DNA of 64,000 bases from JAJFFW01 sp038534195 (GCA_038534195.1 JBCAXE010000013.1:1-64000); one strand, 5' to 3'; positions 15,817-24,356 are shown, numbered from the stretch's first letter. Notes: a model not told the origin generated them from the sequence alone. Translations and numbers: made by a program.

Positions 15817-16344
15817 TTAAAGCCGGCGCGGCATGAATTTCTCGTTTCGCAAGAGCGCGGCGGCGACAAGCGCCACCAGAAGGCCCACCGGGAAAATCTC
15901 CAGAAACGTGATCGGGATGCGATACACCGGATTGGCGTACTGGTCCCGCATCTCGTCCATTTTCGCTGTCAGCTTCTCAAGTTCTTCGCCGGTGACGCCT
16001 TGTTCCTTCTTCGCTTCGATCACGCCCGTGGTGTATTGGTCAATGAAGGCGCTTCCCGTTTGCGTGAGATACACCTCCCAGATCGCAACATAGACGATCG
16101 CGGCGACGGCGGCGATTGAGAGGCCTGTGAGAAACGCCTGACTGAATTTTATCACGCCGCCGAGGTCGCGGTCGCGATATTGTTTGACGCCCACAAAAAT
16201 GAGAGTGAGCGCGATCAGCATGATGAGATAGCCGACCAGTTCCGATCCGCCTCCGGCGTCGCCCGCGAGCGTCAGGCCGAGGATCATGGCGGTGATGATG
16301 ACCGCCCCTGAAAGGCCGCCGAAGATGAGTGCGATTCTAAGCAT
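15817..16344 (-). CDS. DUF4199 membrane protein
   Basis: A 175-residue inner-membrane protein with four hydrophobic helices: two near the N-terminus, one near residue 80, and one near the C-terminus (FPVGLLVALVAAALL). A charged stretch with a possible coiled coil (KKEQGVTGEELEKLTAKMDE) lies between helices three and four. The pattern fits DUF4199, a family of unknown function. The ORF can be extended to 16449, but the ATG at 16344 has an AGGGG ribosome binding site and begins the first helix. It lies 145 bases downstream of a membrane-tethered LuxR-type regulator on the same strand; such pairing suggests a common regulatory role. Confidence 0.85.
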   Translation of the reverse strand: MLRIALIFGGLSGAVIITAMILGLTLAGDAGGGSELVGYLIMLIALTLIFVGVKQYRDRDLGGVIKFSQAFLTGLSIAAVAAIVYVAIWEVYLTQTGSAFIDQYTTGVIEAKKEQGVTGEELEKLTAKMDEMRDQYANPVYRIPITFLEIFPVGLLVALVAAALLRNEKFMPRRL

Positions 16345-16489
16345 AGTGTGTCCCCTTTCGTTGCAGCCGCGCCCGCGTCTCCCGCGCCAGCATAGCTGAT
16401 GTGACGGGTGAATTTTACCGCGCGGCGGGGCCCGCAAGCGATCGCCCAAAGGGGTGATTTGGTCCTGATCACCCGAAAATTGGACGGTT

Positions 16490-16903
16490 TTACGGGATTA
16501 GCGCGAGATCTTTCGCCTTTTGCACGGCTTGCGTGCGGCGTTGAACGTCGAGCTTGTCGTAAAGGCGCGCCACGTGGGTTTTGATGGTGTTGGGCGACAC
16601 GCCGAGATCGCGGGCGATCTCTTTGTTGGTCTGGCCGGCGGCGATCAGCGTCAGGACATCAACCTCGCGCGCCGTGATGCCAAGCGACTTTAACGCCGCT
16701 TCATTTTGCGCAAATGGCGGCGCCGGCGTCTTGTTCGTCAGCCGATGGCCGGCCCAGGCGCCGAGCGCGGTGCACCCTGAGGCGATCAGGACAATATAGA
16801 GTTCTGTGGAAAGGCTGCGGGTGAGCGTTCTGAATTCCAGCCATTCGAGAATGAAGGCGGCCCCGGCAATGGCGATCGCTGAGAGAACGATCGTGCGGCG
16901 CAT
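16490..16903 (-). CDS. Membrane-tethered LuxR-type HTH regulator
   Basis: A 137-residue protein with two N-terminal transmembrane helices (about residues 4-22 and 34-52) followed by a LuxR/FixJ-type DNA-binding domain at about 70-135, with GITAREVDVLTLIAAGQTNKEIA and VSPNTIKTHVARLYDKL as recognition segments. There is no receiver domain and no cytoplasmic sensor, so the signal probably comes through the membrane or a partner. Its ATG overlaps the coaBC stop codon (TAATG), which implies translational coupling to coaBC. The DUF4199 membrane protein downstream is a candidate partner. Confidence 0.88.
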   Translation of the reverse strand: MRRTIVLSAIAIAGAAFILEWLEFRTLTRSLSTELYIVLIASGCTALGAWAGHRLTNKTPAPPFAQNEAALKSLGITAREVDVLTLIAAGQTNKEIARDLGVSPNTIKTHVARLYDKLDVQRRTQAVQKAKDLALIP

Positions 16904-18138
16904 TACTCAGCGGCTCTCACCGGCGTCGCCGACGGCGAGGCGAAGGCGCGTGCGATCCGGGCGGCGAGACGTTCCGCCACTTCCGATTTCGGCATTTCCG
17001 GCCAGGCTTCTTCGCCGTCTTCGCTGATCAGGATGATCGCATTTTTCTCCCCGCCCATGGCGCAATGGGCGCCGGCGGAAACGTCGTTGGCGACAATCCA
17101 GTCACAACCTTTTCGGGCGCGTTTCGATTGCGCGTGATTGACGATGTCGTCGGTCTCCGCAGCGAAGCCGACGACCAGCTCGGGCCGGCCTTCAGGCAGA
17201 CGAGAGATCGTTTTCAGGATATCCGGATTTTCCGCAAGCGGAAGGTTGGTGAGGCCGCCGCGTTCTTTCTTGATTTTGTGTTCGGTTTCTATTTCCGGGC
17301 GATAGTCGGCGACCGCCGCGCAGCAGATCGCGCAGTCAACCGGCAGCGCGGCCTGCGACGCCGCCATCATTTGGCGCGCGCTTTCCACCTGCACCGTTTC
17401 AACGCCCGCTGGCGGTGTTAATTCCGTGGGCCCGGAAACCAGCGTCACGTCAGCGCCGAGATTACGCAGCGCAACAGCAAGCGCATAGCCTTGCTTGCCC
17501 GATGACCGGTTGGCGATGTAGCGCACCGGATCAATCGGCTCATGGGTCGGGCCCGCGGTTAGGAGAATGCGTTTGCCCTTCAGCGGGCCGTCGCTTGTCT
17601 TTGCGAAATGATTTTCGATGGCGTCGGCGATCGCCGATGGCTCGGCCATACGTCCGGGCCCATATTCGCCGCAGGCCATATCGCCCTCATCGGGGCCAAC
17701 CATCATGACACCGTCGCCGATGAGCGTTTCGAGATTGCGCTGCGTGGCGGCGTGCTCCCACATGCGAACATTCATCGCCGGCGCCATCATCACCGGCTTG
17801 TCGGTCGCGAGAAGCGCGGTGGAGGCGAGATCGTTCGCAAGCCCGTTTGCCGCCTTCGCCATCAGGTCCGCCGTGGCGGGCGCGACGACGATCAGATTGG
17901 CGGACCGCGAAAGCTCGATATGGCCCATCTCCGCTTCATCGGTGAGGTCAAAAAGATCCGTGTAGCACTTATCGCCTGATAGACTTGAAACGGACAGCGG
18001 CGTGATGAATTCGGCCCCGCCTTTCGTGAGGATGGCGCGCGTTGCGACCCCGCGTCTCGATAACTCGCGGATGAGTTCAAGGCTCTTATAAGCGGCGACG
18101 CCGCCGCCGATGATCAACAGGATGGAACGATCACTCAT
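16903..18138 (-). CDS. coaBC: Bifunctional phosphopantothenoylcysteine decarboxylase/synthetase
   Basis: Second and third steps of coenzyme A synthesis from phosphopantothenate: CoaB joins cysteine using CTP, CoaC decarboxylates the product using FMN. The 411 residues show the N-terminal flavoprotein domain (LLIIGGGVAAYKSLEL, the catalytic His in AEMGHIELSRSA and the APAMNVRMW motif) and from about residue 190 the synthetase domain (ILLTAGPTHEPIDPVRYIANRSSGKQG in parts). Only nine bases separate it from ubiB upstream. The order ubiE-ubiB-coaBC is the common alphaproteobacterial arrangement. Confidence 0.96.
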   Translation of the reverse strand: MSDRSILLIIGGGVAAYKSLELIRELSRRGVATRAILTKGGAEFITPLSVSSLSGDKCYTDLFDLTDEAEMGHIELSRSANLIVVAPATADLMAKAANGLANDLASTALLATDKPVMMAPAMNVRMWEHAATQRNLETLIGDGVMMVGPDEGDMACGEYGPGRMAEPSAIADAIENHFAKTSDGPLKGKRILLTAGPTHEPIDPVRYIANRSSGKQGYALAVALRNLGADVTLVSGPTELTPPAGVETVQVESARQMMAASQAALPVDCAICCAAVADYRPEIETEHKIKKERGGLTNLPLAENPDILKTISRLPEGRPELVVGFAAETDDIVNHAQSKRARKGCDWIVANDVSAGAHCAMGGEKNAIILISEDGEEAWPEMPKSEVAERLAARIARAFASPSATPVRAAE

Positions 18139-18147
18139 ACCGCACTC

Positions 18148-19722
18148 TTAGCCGAAAAACTGAACCGCAGCCAAAAGAATTGCGCCGGCGCCGGCGAACC
18201 AAAGCGCAGCGCGCGTCATCCGGCTTTCTTTTGACAAGGCTTGCGCCAGATCGTCCGTGCTGGATTTGGAGAGGGCGAGCCTGTCCTCGGAAATGCGCGA
18301 TGAGGCCTCTGCGATCTTTTCCACATAATCCGGCAGGTTCGGGGCCAACTCCAGCGTGCGGAAAGCAGCGCTTCGCAGTTTTTCCACCTGACGGCGGGGC
18401 CCGATTTCATTGGTGATGTAGTCTTTCACAATCGGCGTCGCCGCCTCCCACATGTTGACGCGCGGATCGAGCATGCGGGCGACGCCTTCCACCGTCACCA
18501 TGGTGCGCTGCAGCAAAATCAGCTCAGGCCGCAGATGCATGTCAAAAAGGTCGGTGACGTCGAAAAGCTGCTGCAGAACCCGGCTCATATCGACCGCGTC
18601 TGCGTTGCGACCGAACAGCGGCTCGCCGACAGCGCGCAAGGCCTGCGCGAAGGCTTCCAGCGAATGGTCCTTGGAAATATATCCAGCGTCGAAATGCATT
18701 TGCGCCGTATGGAGATAGTCGCGCGTAATGAACCCATGAATGATCTGCGCGAACGTCGTGCGTGCGGCTTCGTCCAGCCGGCCCATGATGCCGAAATCGA
18801 TGAGAATAAGATCGCCCTTGTCGTCGATCATCATGTTGCCCTGGTGCATGTCGGCATGGAAAAATCCTTCATGCAGGGCTTGCGTCAGGAAAAGCTGAAG
18901 GACTTTGACGGCCAGGGCGGGACGGTCGATCCCCTGTTTGTCGAGAGCGGCGATGTTGCTGATCGGGGTCCCGTCGATCCAGTCAAGCGTCAAGACGCGG
19001 CGCGACGTCAGCGGCCAGATAATTTCCGGCGCGCGCACGCCCTCTTTCTCGCTGAGGCTTTCGCCCATGGCCGACGCGGCGCCGGCCTCCATGCGCAAAT
19101 CTAGCTCCACCGCCGCGGAAGCTTTCAGGGTCTCGATGAACTTCACCGGCTCCATGCGCCGGGCGCCGACCGAAATCATTTCGAGCATGCGCGCGGCCCT
19201 CGCGAAGGCGCGAAACTCCCGCGTCGCAATTTTGTGGATCTCCGGGCGCAGCACTTTGACGGCGACATCCTCGCCGCTTTTTAGCGTTGCGCGATGAACC
19301 TGCGCCACCGATGCGGCGGCGATCGGCTCGGAAAACGCCGCAAACAGATCGTCAATGGGTTTGTTGAAGCTCTTCTCGATCGCCGTGATCGCTTCGGACC
19401 GCGGAAACGGCGGCATTTTGTCTTGAAGGCGCGCAAGGTCGCCGGCCATCTCAAACCCGATAATATCGGGCCGTGTGGCCATGAATTGCCCGAGCTTCAC
19501 ATAAGCCGGACCCATGCCTTCAAACGCGGCGGCGAGGCGCTCGCCAGGCCGAAGCCGGCGCCCATTGTCGCTCGTTTTCGCGCCGATCCGGCTCGCCTTG
19601 CCCAGGAGATCAACAGCCGTCGGCGCAAAGTGAGCGTATTCAGAGGGAATCAACGCGTCGAAGCGCGACAAACGAAATGCGGCGCCGGCGAGGCGGGCCC
19701 AATCTGTAATGGCGTTGAGCAT
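18148..19722 (-). CDS. ubiB: Ubiquinone biosynthesis kinase-like protein UbiB
   Basis: Membrane-associated ABC1/ADCK-type ATPase that supports ubiquinone synthesis. The 524 residues carry the atypical-kinase motifs: the extended KxGQ motif (AYVKLGQFMATRPD) near residue 75, the Ala-rich loop SVAQVHRA near 138, the catalytic HADMHQGNMM near 290 and the metal-binding IDFGIMG. A C-terminal hydrophobic helix (LWFAGAGAILLAAVQFF) would anchor it in the inner membrane. It starts three bases after ubiE ends and belongs to the ubiE-ubiB-coaBC operon. Confidence 0.95.
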   Translation of the reverse strand: MLNAITDWARLAGAAFRLSRFDALIPSEYAHFAPTAVDLLGKASRIGAKTSDNGRRLRPGERLAAAFEGMGPAYVKLGQFMATRPDIIGFEMAGDLARLQDKMPPFPRSEAITAIEKSFNKPIDDLFAAFSEPIAAASVAQVHRATLKSGEDVAVKVLRPEIHKIATREFRAFARAARMLEMISVGARRMEPVKFIETLKASAAVELDLRMEAGAASAMGESLSEKEGVRAPEIIWPLTSRRVLTLDWIDGTPISNIAALDKQGIDRPALAVKVLQLFLTQALHEGFFHADMHQGNMMIDDKGDLILIDFGIMGRLDEAARTTFAQIIHGFITRDYLHTAQMHFDAGYISKDHSLEAFAQALRAVGEPLFGRNADAVDMSRVLQQLFDVTDLFDMHLRPELILLQRTMVTVEGVARMLDPRVNMWEAATPIVKDYITNEIGPRRQVEKLRSAAFRTLELAPNLPDYVEKIAEASSRISEDRLALSKSSTDDLAQALSKESRMTRAALWFAGAGAILLAAVQFFG

Positions 19723-19725
19723 GGT

Positions 19726-20502
19726 CTAAATCCGCCAGCCCATATGCAATGCGGCGACGCCGGCGGTGAGGTTTTCATAAGTGACGCGGGAGAACCTCGC
19801 GTTGCTTATTTTTTGCGCGAAGGCGTCCTGCAACGGAAAGCGACGGATCGACTCCACAAGATATTGATAACTCTCACGATCATTGGCCACCTGTTCGCCG
19901 AGCCATGGGATCACGTTAAAAGAATAGGTGTCGTAGAGCTTCTGCAGGCCTTCCGTAATCGGATGAGAAAATTCAAGACAGATGAACCGGCCGCCCGGTT
20001 TCAAAACCCGATAGGCTTCTTCAAGGGCCCGGTCCATGTGGGTCACGTTGCGAATGCCGAAAGCAATAGTGTAGGCGTCGACGCTTTTGTCCGGCAGCGG
20101 CAAATCTTCCGCGTCCCCGCAAATGCGCTCGAGCCGGCTGTTAAACGCGTGTGCTTCTTTGCGGTCCACGCCAGCGGCAAGCATCTCATAATTGATGTCG
20201 CAAATGATTGCGCCTGCGAGCGCGCGCTCATGCGCGTTGCGCCGTTCGTCCGCACGCTTCAGAAAGTTCATCGCCACATCGCCGGTACCGCCGGCGACGT
20301 CGAGCAACGTCTGGCCTGGTTGCGGATTCAGCCTGTCGATCAGCGTCGATTTCCAGATACGGTGCACGCCGCCCGACATTAGATCGTTCATCAGGTCGTA
20401 ATTGCCAGCGACGGAATCGAAGACGTCGCGCACCAGCCCCGACTTGCGATCGGCGTCAACGGTCCGGAACCCGAAACTGGTTTTTGAGGCGTCGCTCTCC
20501 AT
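19726..20502 (-). CDS. ubiE: Ubiquinone/menaquinone C-methyltransferase UbiE
   Basis: SAM-dependent C-methyltransferase of ubiquinone synthesis. The 258-residue protein from the ATG at 20502 starts with a short leader and then TSFGFRTV and VFDSVAGNYDLMNDLMSGG, the classic UbiE N-terminus. The SAM-binding motif LLDVAGGTGDVA and the C-terminal FSRVTYENLTAGVAALHMGW signature follow. The open frame extends to a TTG at 20523 that has no obvious ribosome binding site, so the ATG is preferred. It is the first gene of the ubiE-ubiB-coaBC operon and is divergent from ihfB over about 180 bp, where the promoters must lie. Confidence 0.95.
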   Translation of the reverse strand: MESDASKTSFGFRTVDADRKSGLVRDVFDSVAGNYDLMNDLMSGGVHRIWKSTLIDRLNPQPGQTLLDVAGGTGDVAMNFLKRADERRNAHERALAGAIICDINYEMLAAGVDRKEAHAFNSRLERICGDAEDLPLPDKSVDAYTIAFGIRNVTHMDRALEEAYRVLKPGGRFICLEFSHPITEGLQKLYDTYSFNVIPWLGEQVANDRESYQYLVESIRRFPLQDAFAQKISNARFSRVTYENLTAGVAALHMGWRI

Positions 20503-20683
20503 GGGCGTACACTTATTCAGCAAGGTTAAAATTTAGAAGCAGCCTTGACGCCGCATGCCGCCTTTGCAAGGTTAACGTACTGAATTCAGGGAGATTTTAA
20601 ATCATTCTCCTTTGGGTTGCACGTGGGGAGGCGATTTCCAAAAACGATCGCCAACAACTTTGCTGGGGTTGGGAGCAAATGGC

Positions 20684-21034
20684 ATGATCAAATCAGAGCT
20701 CGTCCAGAAACTGGCGGACGAAAATCCAAATCTTTTCCATCGCGACGTGGAGCGCATCGTCTCAATCTTCTTTCAGGAGATCGCTGATAGTCTCGCGCGC
20801 GGCGAGCGCGTCGAGCTGCGCGGCTTCGGGGCGTTTTCGGTGAAACACCGCCCGGCGCGCGTTGGGCGCAATCCGCGCTCCGGCGAGCCGGTGAATATCG
20901 AGGAAAAATACTCGCCGTTCTTCAAGTCAGGCAAAGAATTGCGGGACCGGCTGAACGCGGAGGGACGCTTCACGCCGGGCGCGCAAAGCGGCGGAGCGCC
21001 GGAGGATGACGATATGTCCGGCGGCGCGTCCTAA
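20684..21034 (+). CDS. ihfB: Integration host factor subunit beta
   Basis: DNA-bending nucleoid protein subunit. The 116 residues begin MIKSELVQKLADENP and contain GERVELRGFGAFSV, the RPARVGRNPRSGE beta-arm tip with the intercalating Pro, and the KSGKELRDRLN end typical of IHF-beta. A disordered tail of about 20 residues rich in Gly, Ser and acidic residues follows. The ATG at 20684 has a GGGAG ribosome binding site; the longer in-frame start at 20612 lacks similarity. It leads the series ihfB-lapA-trpF-trpB, the usual alphaproteobacterial order. Confidence 0.95.
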   Translation: MIKSELVQKLADENPNLFHRDVERIVSIFFQEIADSLARGERVELRGFGAFSVKHRPARVGRNPRSGEPVNIEEKYSPFFKSGKELRDRLNAEGRFTPGAQSGGAPEDDDMSGGAS

Positions 21035-21091
21035 CGCCCATCCGGCGGCTTCGCATTTGCGAAATCAGCTGACTACGGGCATAAATCGCGC

Positions 21092-21451
21092 ATGTTGAAG
21101 AAGTTGTTCGCTCGCCTGATCTGGGTCCCCATCGGGCTCCTCCTGGTCATCTTTCTGGTCGCCAACCGCCATCCGGTGGCGGTGAGCCTTGATCCATTCT
21201 CCACCGATAATCCGGCGATTGCGACGCCGGCCTTCCCCATGTGGGTCTGGATGATCCTGATGCTCATGGTCGGCTTTTTTCTGGGCGCCATGACCTCCTG
21301 GTTCGGGGCGCGCGGAAAGCGCAAGCAGGCGCGGGCCGACCACCGGGAAGTCCAGAAATTGCGCCGGGAAAACGAAACGCTGAGCGCCGCGGCGCCAGCG
21401 CAGGATGGCGCGGAATCGGGCGACAATTTACCAATCCTCAAGGCCTCCTGA
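21092..21451 (+). CDS. LapA-domain membrane protein
   Basis: A 119-residue inner-membrane protein with two transmembrane helices (about 8-24 and 48-68) separated by a short periplasmic loop and followed by a charged, coiled-coil-prone cytoplasmic tail. The N-terminal LLVIFLVANRHPVAVSLDPF signature is that of the LapA / DUF1049 family (LapA is a lipopolysaccharide-assembly factor in E. coli). It is commonly found between ihfB and trpF in Alphaproteobacteria. Eight bases separate its stop from the trpF start. Confidence 0.9.
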   Translation: MLKKLFARLIWVPIGLLLVIFLVANRHPVAVSLDPFSTDNPAIATPAFPMWVWMILMLMVGFFLGAMTSWFGARGKRKQARADHREVQKLRRENETLSAAAPAQDGAESGDNLPILKAS

Positions 21452-21459
21452 GCGCGCTC

Positions 21460-22140
21460 ATGCCCGGCTTGATCAAGATTTGCGGCCTGCGTGAGCCAGC
21501 CTCGGCTGAGGCCGCGTGCGCCGCGGGCGCAACCCATCTCGGATTTGTTTTTTATCCGAAATCGCCGAGATATATTGAAGCGCATGAAGCGGCGTCGATC
21601 GCCGCCGTGATGCGGAGCGAGATCAAAATCGTGGCGCTTGTGGTCGATCCTGCGGAGGCGTTGATCGGCGAAATCATGGACCGGGCGCGCCCTGACGCCG
21701 TGCAGTTTCACGGCGCCGAAGGCGCGGATGCGCTCGCCCGTATTAAGGATAAATGGGACGGGCGCATAGAGGTTTGGAAGGCGCTCGGTATGGCCTCGGC
21801 GGAGGACATGCGTCAGGCAGAAGCTTTTGACGGGATCGCCGACCGTCTTCTCTTCGACGCGCGCCCGCCGCGGGGCGCCGATCGGCCAGGCGGGCACGGC
21901 GCAGCTTTCGATTGGTCCATTCTCGGCGCCTATGAAGGGCGAACCCCCTGGCTGCTTGCGGGCGGATTGTCGCCTGAAAATGTGGCCGCCGCAATCGACG
22001 CCGCCCGGGCCATACCGGGTTTTGACGGCGTTGATGTTTCCTCCGGCGTCGAGCGCGCGCCCGGCGAAAAGGACGGCGAAGCGATTGCGCGCTTCGCCGC
22101 CGCGGCGCAAGCTGCATTTAAAAAGGACGCGCCCCGATGA
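21460..22140 (+). CDS. trpF: Phosphoribosylanthranilate isomerase
   Basis: Third step of tryptophan synthesis from anthranilate, isomerising phosphoribosylanthranilate. The 226-residue TIM barrel has the canonical KICGLRE motif with catalytic Cys8, FVFYPKSPRYI, the VQFHG strand, Asp133 in LLFDARPP, WLLAGGLSPENV and the phosphate-binding VDVSSGVE. The open frame extends upstream, but the ATG at 21460 aligns with the family N-terminus. Its end overlaps the next start by four bases (ATGA). A second, divergent TrpF-like gene is at 14712-15389. Confidence 0.97.
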   Translation: MPGLIKICGLREPASAEAACAAGATHLGFVFYPKSPRYIEAHEAASIAAVMRSEIKIVALVVDPAEALIGEIMDRARPDAVQFHGAEGADALARIKDKWDGRIEVWKALGMASAEDMRQAEAFDGIADRLLFDARPPRGADRPGGHGAAFDWSILGAYEGRTPWLLAGGLSPENVAAAIDAARAIPGFDGVDVSSGVERAPGEKDGEAIARFAAAAQAAFKKDAPR

Positions 22141-22772
22141 ATCGAATTTGCAAGGTCATACCAGCATTATTGTTGAGCGTTGCAGTTGCTGGCTGCGCTG
22201 AGCCGGGCGGAGACGGTGCGTCCGCTTCGCGCGATGCGGCGCCGGTGATTTACATCATGCGCCACACCGACAAAGCCGCCTCGCCGGAGACACGCGCGGC
22301 GGCGCCGGCGGGGTATGACCCCGCGGAATGCGAGATGCGGACCGGCCTCAGCGCCGCTGGCGCCGCGCGAGCTGGCGCGGTCGCCGAGGCGTTGAGCGAT
22401 ATCGACTTCGCCGCCTCCTATTCCAGCGCCTACTGCCGCACCGCGCATGCCGCTCACATTGTTTCCGGCCTCGCGCCGTCCACGAGCCTTACCGACCCTG
22501 ACGCGGGGCGCGCCGCGTTCATCGCTGGTATGACCGAAGAAGCGCGTCAGGCCGGCGGGCCGATATTGCTGGTCATGCATTCAAACTGGATCGGCGCCCT
22601 GTTTTCCGGCGACGCCCCGGAGATTGACGCGCCAAGCTGGGCGGCGCCGCAATGTTATGGCGACGTGCGCGCCTTCCGCCTTGACGGCGAGCGATGGGTT
22701 TACGCCGGGGGCGACCACGGCGCGGTCACCGACCGCCAATATTACGAATGTGAGAACGGCCATACCGGCTGA
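22137..22772 (+). CDS. Histidine-phosphatase-superfamily lipoprotein
   Basis: An exported lipoprotein of 211 residues with signal and lipobox VAGC. The mature part has the phosphohistidine motif MRHTDKA at about residues 41-47, YSSAYCRTAHAA carrying the second Arg, and a VMHSNW second-His motif near residue 149, so a phosphatase or phosphoglycerate-mutase-like fold is expected in the periplasm. It overlaps trpF by four bases and is transcribed with the trp genes, but no role in tryptophan synthesis is evident. Substrate unknown. Confidence 0.83.
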   Translation: MNRICKVIPALLLSVAVAGCAEPGGDGASASRDAAPVIYIMRHTDKAASPETRAAAPAGYDPAECEMRTGLSAAGAARAGAVAEALSDIDFAASYSSAYCRTAHAAHIVSGLAPSTSLTDPDAGRAAFIAGMTEEARQAGGPILLVMHSNWIGALFSGDAPEIDAPSWAAPQCYGDVRAFRLDGERWVYAGGDHGAVTDRQYYECENGHTG

Positions 22773-22807
22773 TTGACGAAAAATTTCAGTAGAAAGACTG
22801 TTTCAAA

Positions 22808-24037
22808 ATGGAACACCTCAACACGTATCGCGAAGGCCCGGACGCGGACGGCCGGTTCGGGAAATTCGGCGGCCGCTTCGTTGCTGAGACCCTCACGCCG
22901 CTCGTGCTCGCGCTTGAAGAAGAGTATGGCCAGGCGAAAAAAGATCAATCATTTCAAAGCGAATTGGCGTATTACCTGAAGCATTATGTGGGCCGGCCAT
23001 CCCCGCTTTATTTCGCCGAGCGCCTCACCGAGCATGTGCGCGCCGCGCCGCAAACACGCTCCGGCAAGGGCGCCAAAATCTATTTCAAGCGCGACGAGCT
23101 GAACCACACCGGCGCCCACAAGATCAATAACTGCATCGGCCAGATTCTTCTGGCGCGGCGGATGGGTAAGACCCGGATCATCGCCGAGACCGGCGCCGGT
23201 CAGCATGGGGTGGCGACGGCGACGGTGTGCGCGCGCTTTGGTCTGCCCTGTGTCGTTTATATGGGCGCCACGGATGTGGAGCGGCAAAAGCCGAACGTCT
23301 TCCGCATGGAATTGCTCGGCGCCGAGATTGTTCCCGTAACGTCCGGTAGGGCCACCCTCAAAGACGCCATGAACGAGGCGTTAAGGGACTGGGTCACAAA
23401 TGTTGAAAATACGTTCTACATCATCGGCACCGCCGCCGGGCCGCACCCCTATCCGATGTTGGTGCGCGATTTTCAGTCCGTCATCGGCGTGGAGGCGATC
23501 GACCAGATGCGTGAGGCCGAAGGGCGCCTGCCTGACGTCATTATGGCCTGCATCGGCGGCGGCTCGAATGCGATCGGTCTCTTTCATCCATTCCTAGATC
23601 ATTCCGATGTCGAAATCATCGGCGTCGAAGCAGCGGGTTTGGGGGTGGAGACCGGCGCGCATGCGGCCTCCCTCACGGGCGGGCGTCCCGGCGTTTTACA
23701 CGGCAATCGCACCTATCTCTTGCAGGACGAAGACGGGCAAATCAAAGATGCGCATTCGATTTCCGCCGGCCTCGACTATCCTGGCATCGGCCCGGAGCAC
23801 GCCTGGCTCCATGAGACGGGGCGCGTGACGTATTTGAGCGCCACGGACCAGGAAGCCCTCGAGGCGTTCCAGCTCTGCGCAAAGCTTGAGGGCATCATCC
23901 CCGCGCTCGAGCCCTCCCACGCCCTCGCGCGGGCGCTGGAAAAGGCGGCCGAAATGGACGCCCACCAGATCCTCCTCCTCAACATGTGCGGACGCGGCGA
24001 CAAGGATATCTTTTCGGTGATGGATGTTTTGGGCTAA
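22808..24037 (+). CDS. trpB: Tryptophan synthase beta chain
   Basis: PLP enzyme that joins indole and serine in the last step of tryptophan synthesis. The 409 residues include the family start GRFGKFGGRFVAETL, the PLP lysine (Lys105) in ELNHTGAHKINN, the AETGAGQHGVATAT segment, the phosphate-binding GGGSNAIG and the C-terminal NMCGRGDKD. The partner trpA is normally next, but here it lies 5 kb further on, after a toxin-antitoxin pair and three metabolic genes. It follows the phosphatase-like lipoprotein gene by 35 bases. Confidence 0.98.
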   Translation: MEHLNTYREGPDADGRFGKFGGRFVAETLTPLVLALEEEYGQAKKDQSFQSELAYYLKHYVGRPSPLYFAERLTEHVRAAPQTRSGKGAKIYFKRDELNHTGAHKINNCIGQILLARRMGKTRIIAETGAGQHGVATATVCARFGLPCVVYMGATDVERQKPNVFRMELLGAEIVPVTSGRATLKDAMNEALRDWVTNVENTFYIIGTAAGPHPYPMLVRDFQSVIGVEAIDQMREAEGRLPDVIMACIGGGSNAIGLFHPFLDHSDVEIIGVEAAGLGVETGAHAASLTGGRPGVLHGNRTYLLQDEDGQIKDAHSISAGLDYPGIGPEHAWLHETGRVTYLSATDQEALEAFQLCAKLEGIIPALEPSHALARALEKAAEMDAHQILLLNMCGRGDKDIFSVMDVLG

Positions 24038-24042
24038 GACCC

Positions 24043-24088
24043 TTGACCCTCAACCAAAATGATATACATTTTTGATCGTGAATATACA
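24043..24088 (+). promoter_or_regulatory. Candidate promoter and operator of the toxin-antitoxin pair
   Basis: A TTGACC -35-like box at 24043-24048 stands before overlapping TATACA/TACATT -10-like sequences at 24063-24070. ATATACA occurs twice, at 24062-24068 and 24082-24088, exactly 20 bp apart, i.e. on the same face of the helix. This is the layout expected of an autoregulatory antitoxin operator. No ribosome binding site precedes the first start codon, so the mRNA may be leaderless. All of this is inference from pattern. Confidence 0.4.
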
Positions 24089-24356
24089 CACAAAGATATC
24101 CAAGACGGTCAAAGTCTCCAAGTGGGGTAATTCGCTCGCCGTGCGGTTGCCGGTAGAACTTGTGCGGGCGCTTGGTCTTGAAGAAGGCGACGAGGTCGCC
24201 TTGTCGTCTGGGCGCGCTCGGGACGAATTGACGGTGGAAAAGGTGTTGTCAGTGGAAGAGCGCCTTCAGCGGCTGAAGGGCGCAATGGGCCGGATGCCAA
24301 AAGGGTATAAGTTCGACCGGGAAGAGGCCAATGCCCGCCGCGAAGATTTTTCTTGA
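24078..24356 (+). CDS. AbrB/MazE-fold antitoxin
   Basis: A 92-residue protein with the swapped-hairpin AbrB/SpoVT DNA-binding signature VSKWGNSLAVRLPVELVRALGLEEGDEV at its N-terminus, and a charged C-terminal part (about 60-92) expected to wrap around a toxin. It overlaps the downstream PIN-domain gene by 26 bases, as antitoxin genes often do. The start is GTG at 24078, or TTG at 24072; no ATG is available and neither has a Shine-Dalgarno sequence. As with other AbrB-type antitoxins it should neutralise its partner and repress its own promoter. Confidence 0.88.
   Translation: MNIHTKISKTVKVSKWGNSLAVRLPVELVRALGLEEGDEVALSSGRARDELTVEKVLSVEERLQRLKGAMGRMPKGYKFDREEANARREDFS

Noticed and set aside
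19294..20382. 362-codon plus-strand open frame over ubiB and ubiE
   Set aside because: It lies opposite two certain genes with strong family motifs; the translation is His/Arg/Pro-rich and has no recognisable domain, so it is a shadow of GC-rich coding DNA.
20503..20683. Sigma-70 promoter for ihfB with TTGACG at 20544
   Set aside because: No acceptable -10 box at 16-18 bp spacing could be found; the promoter must be in this gap but I cannot place it.
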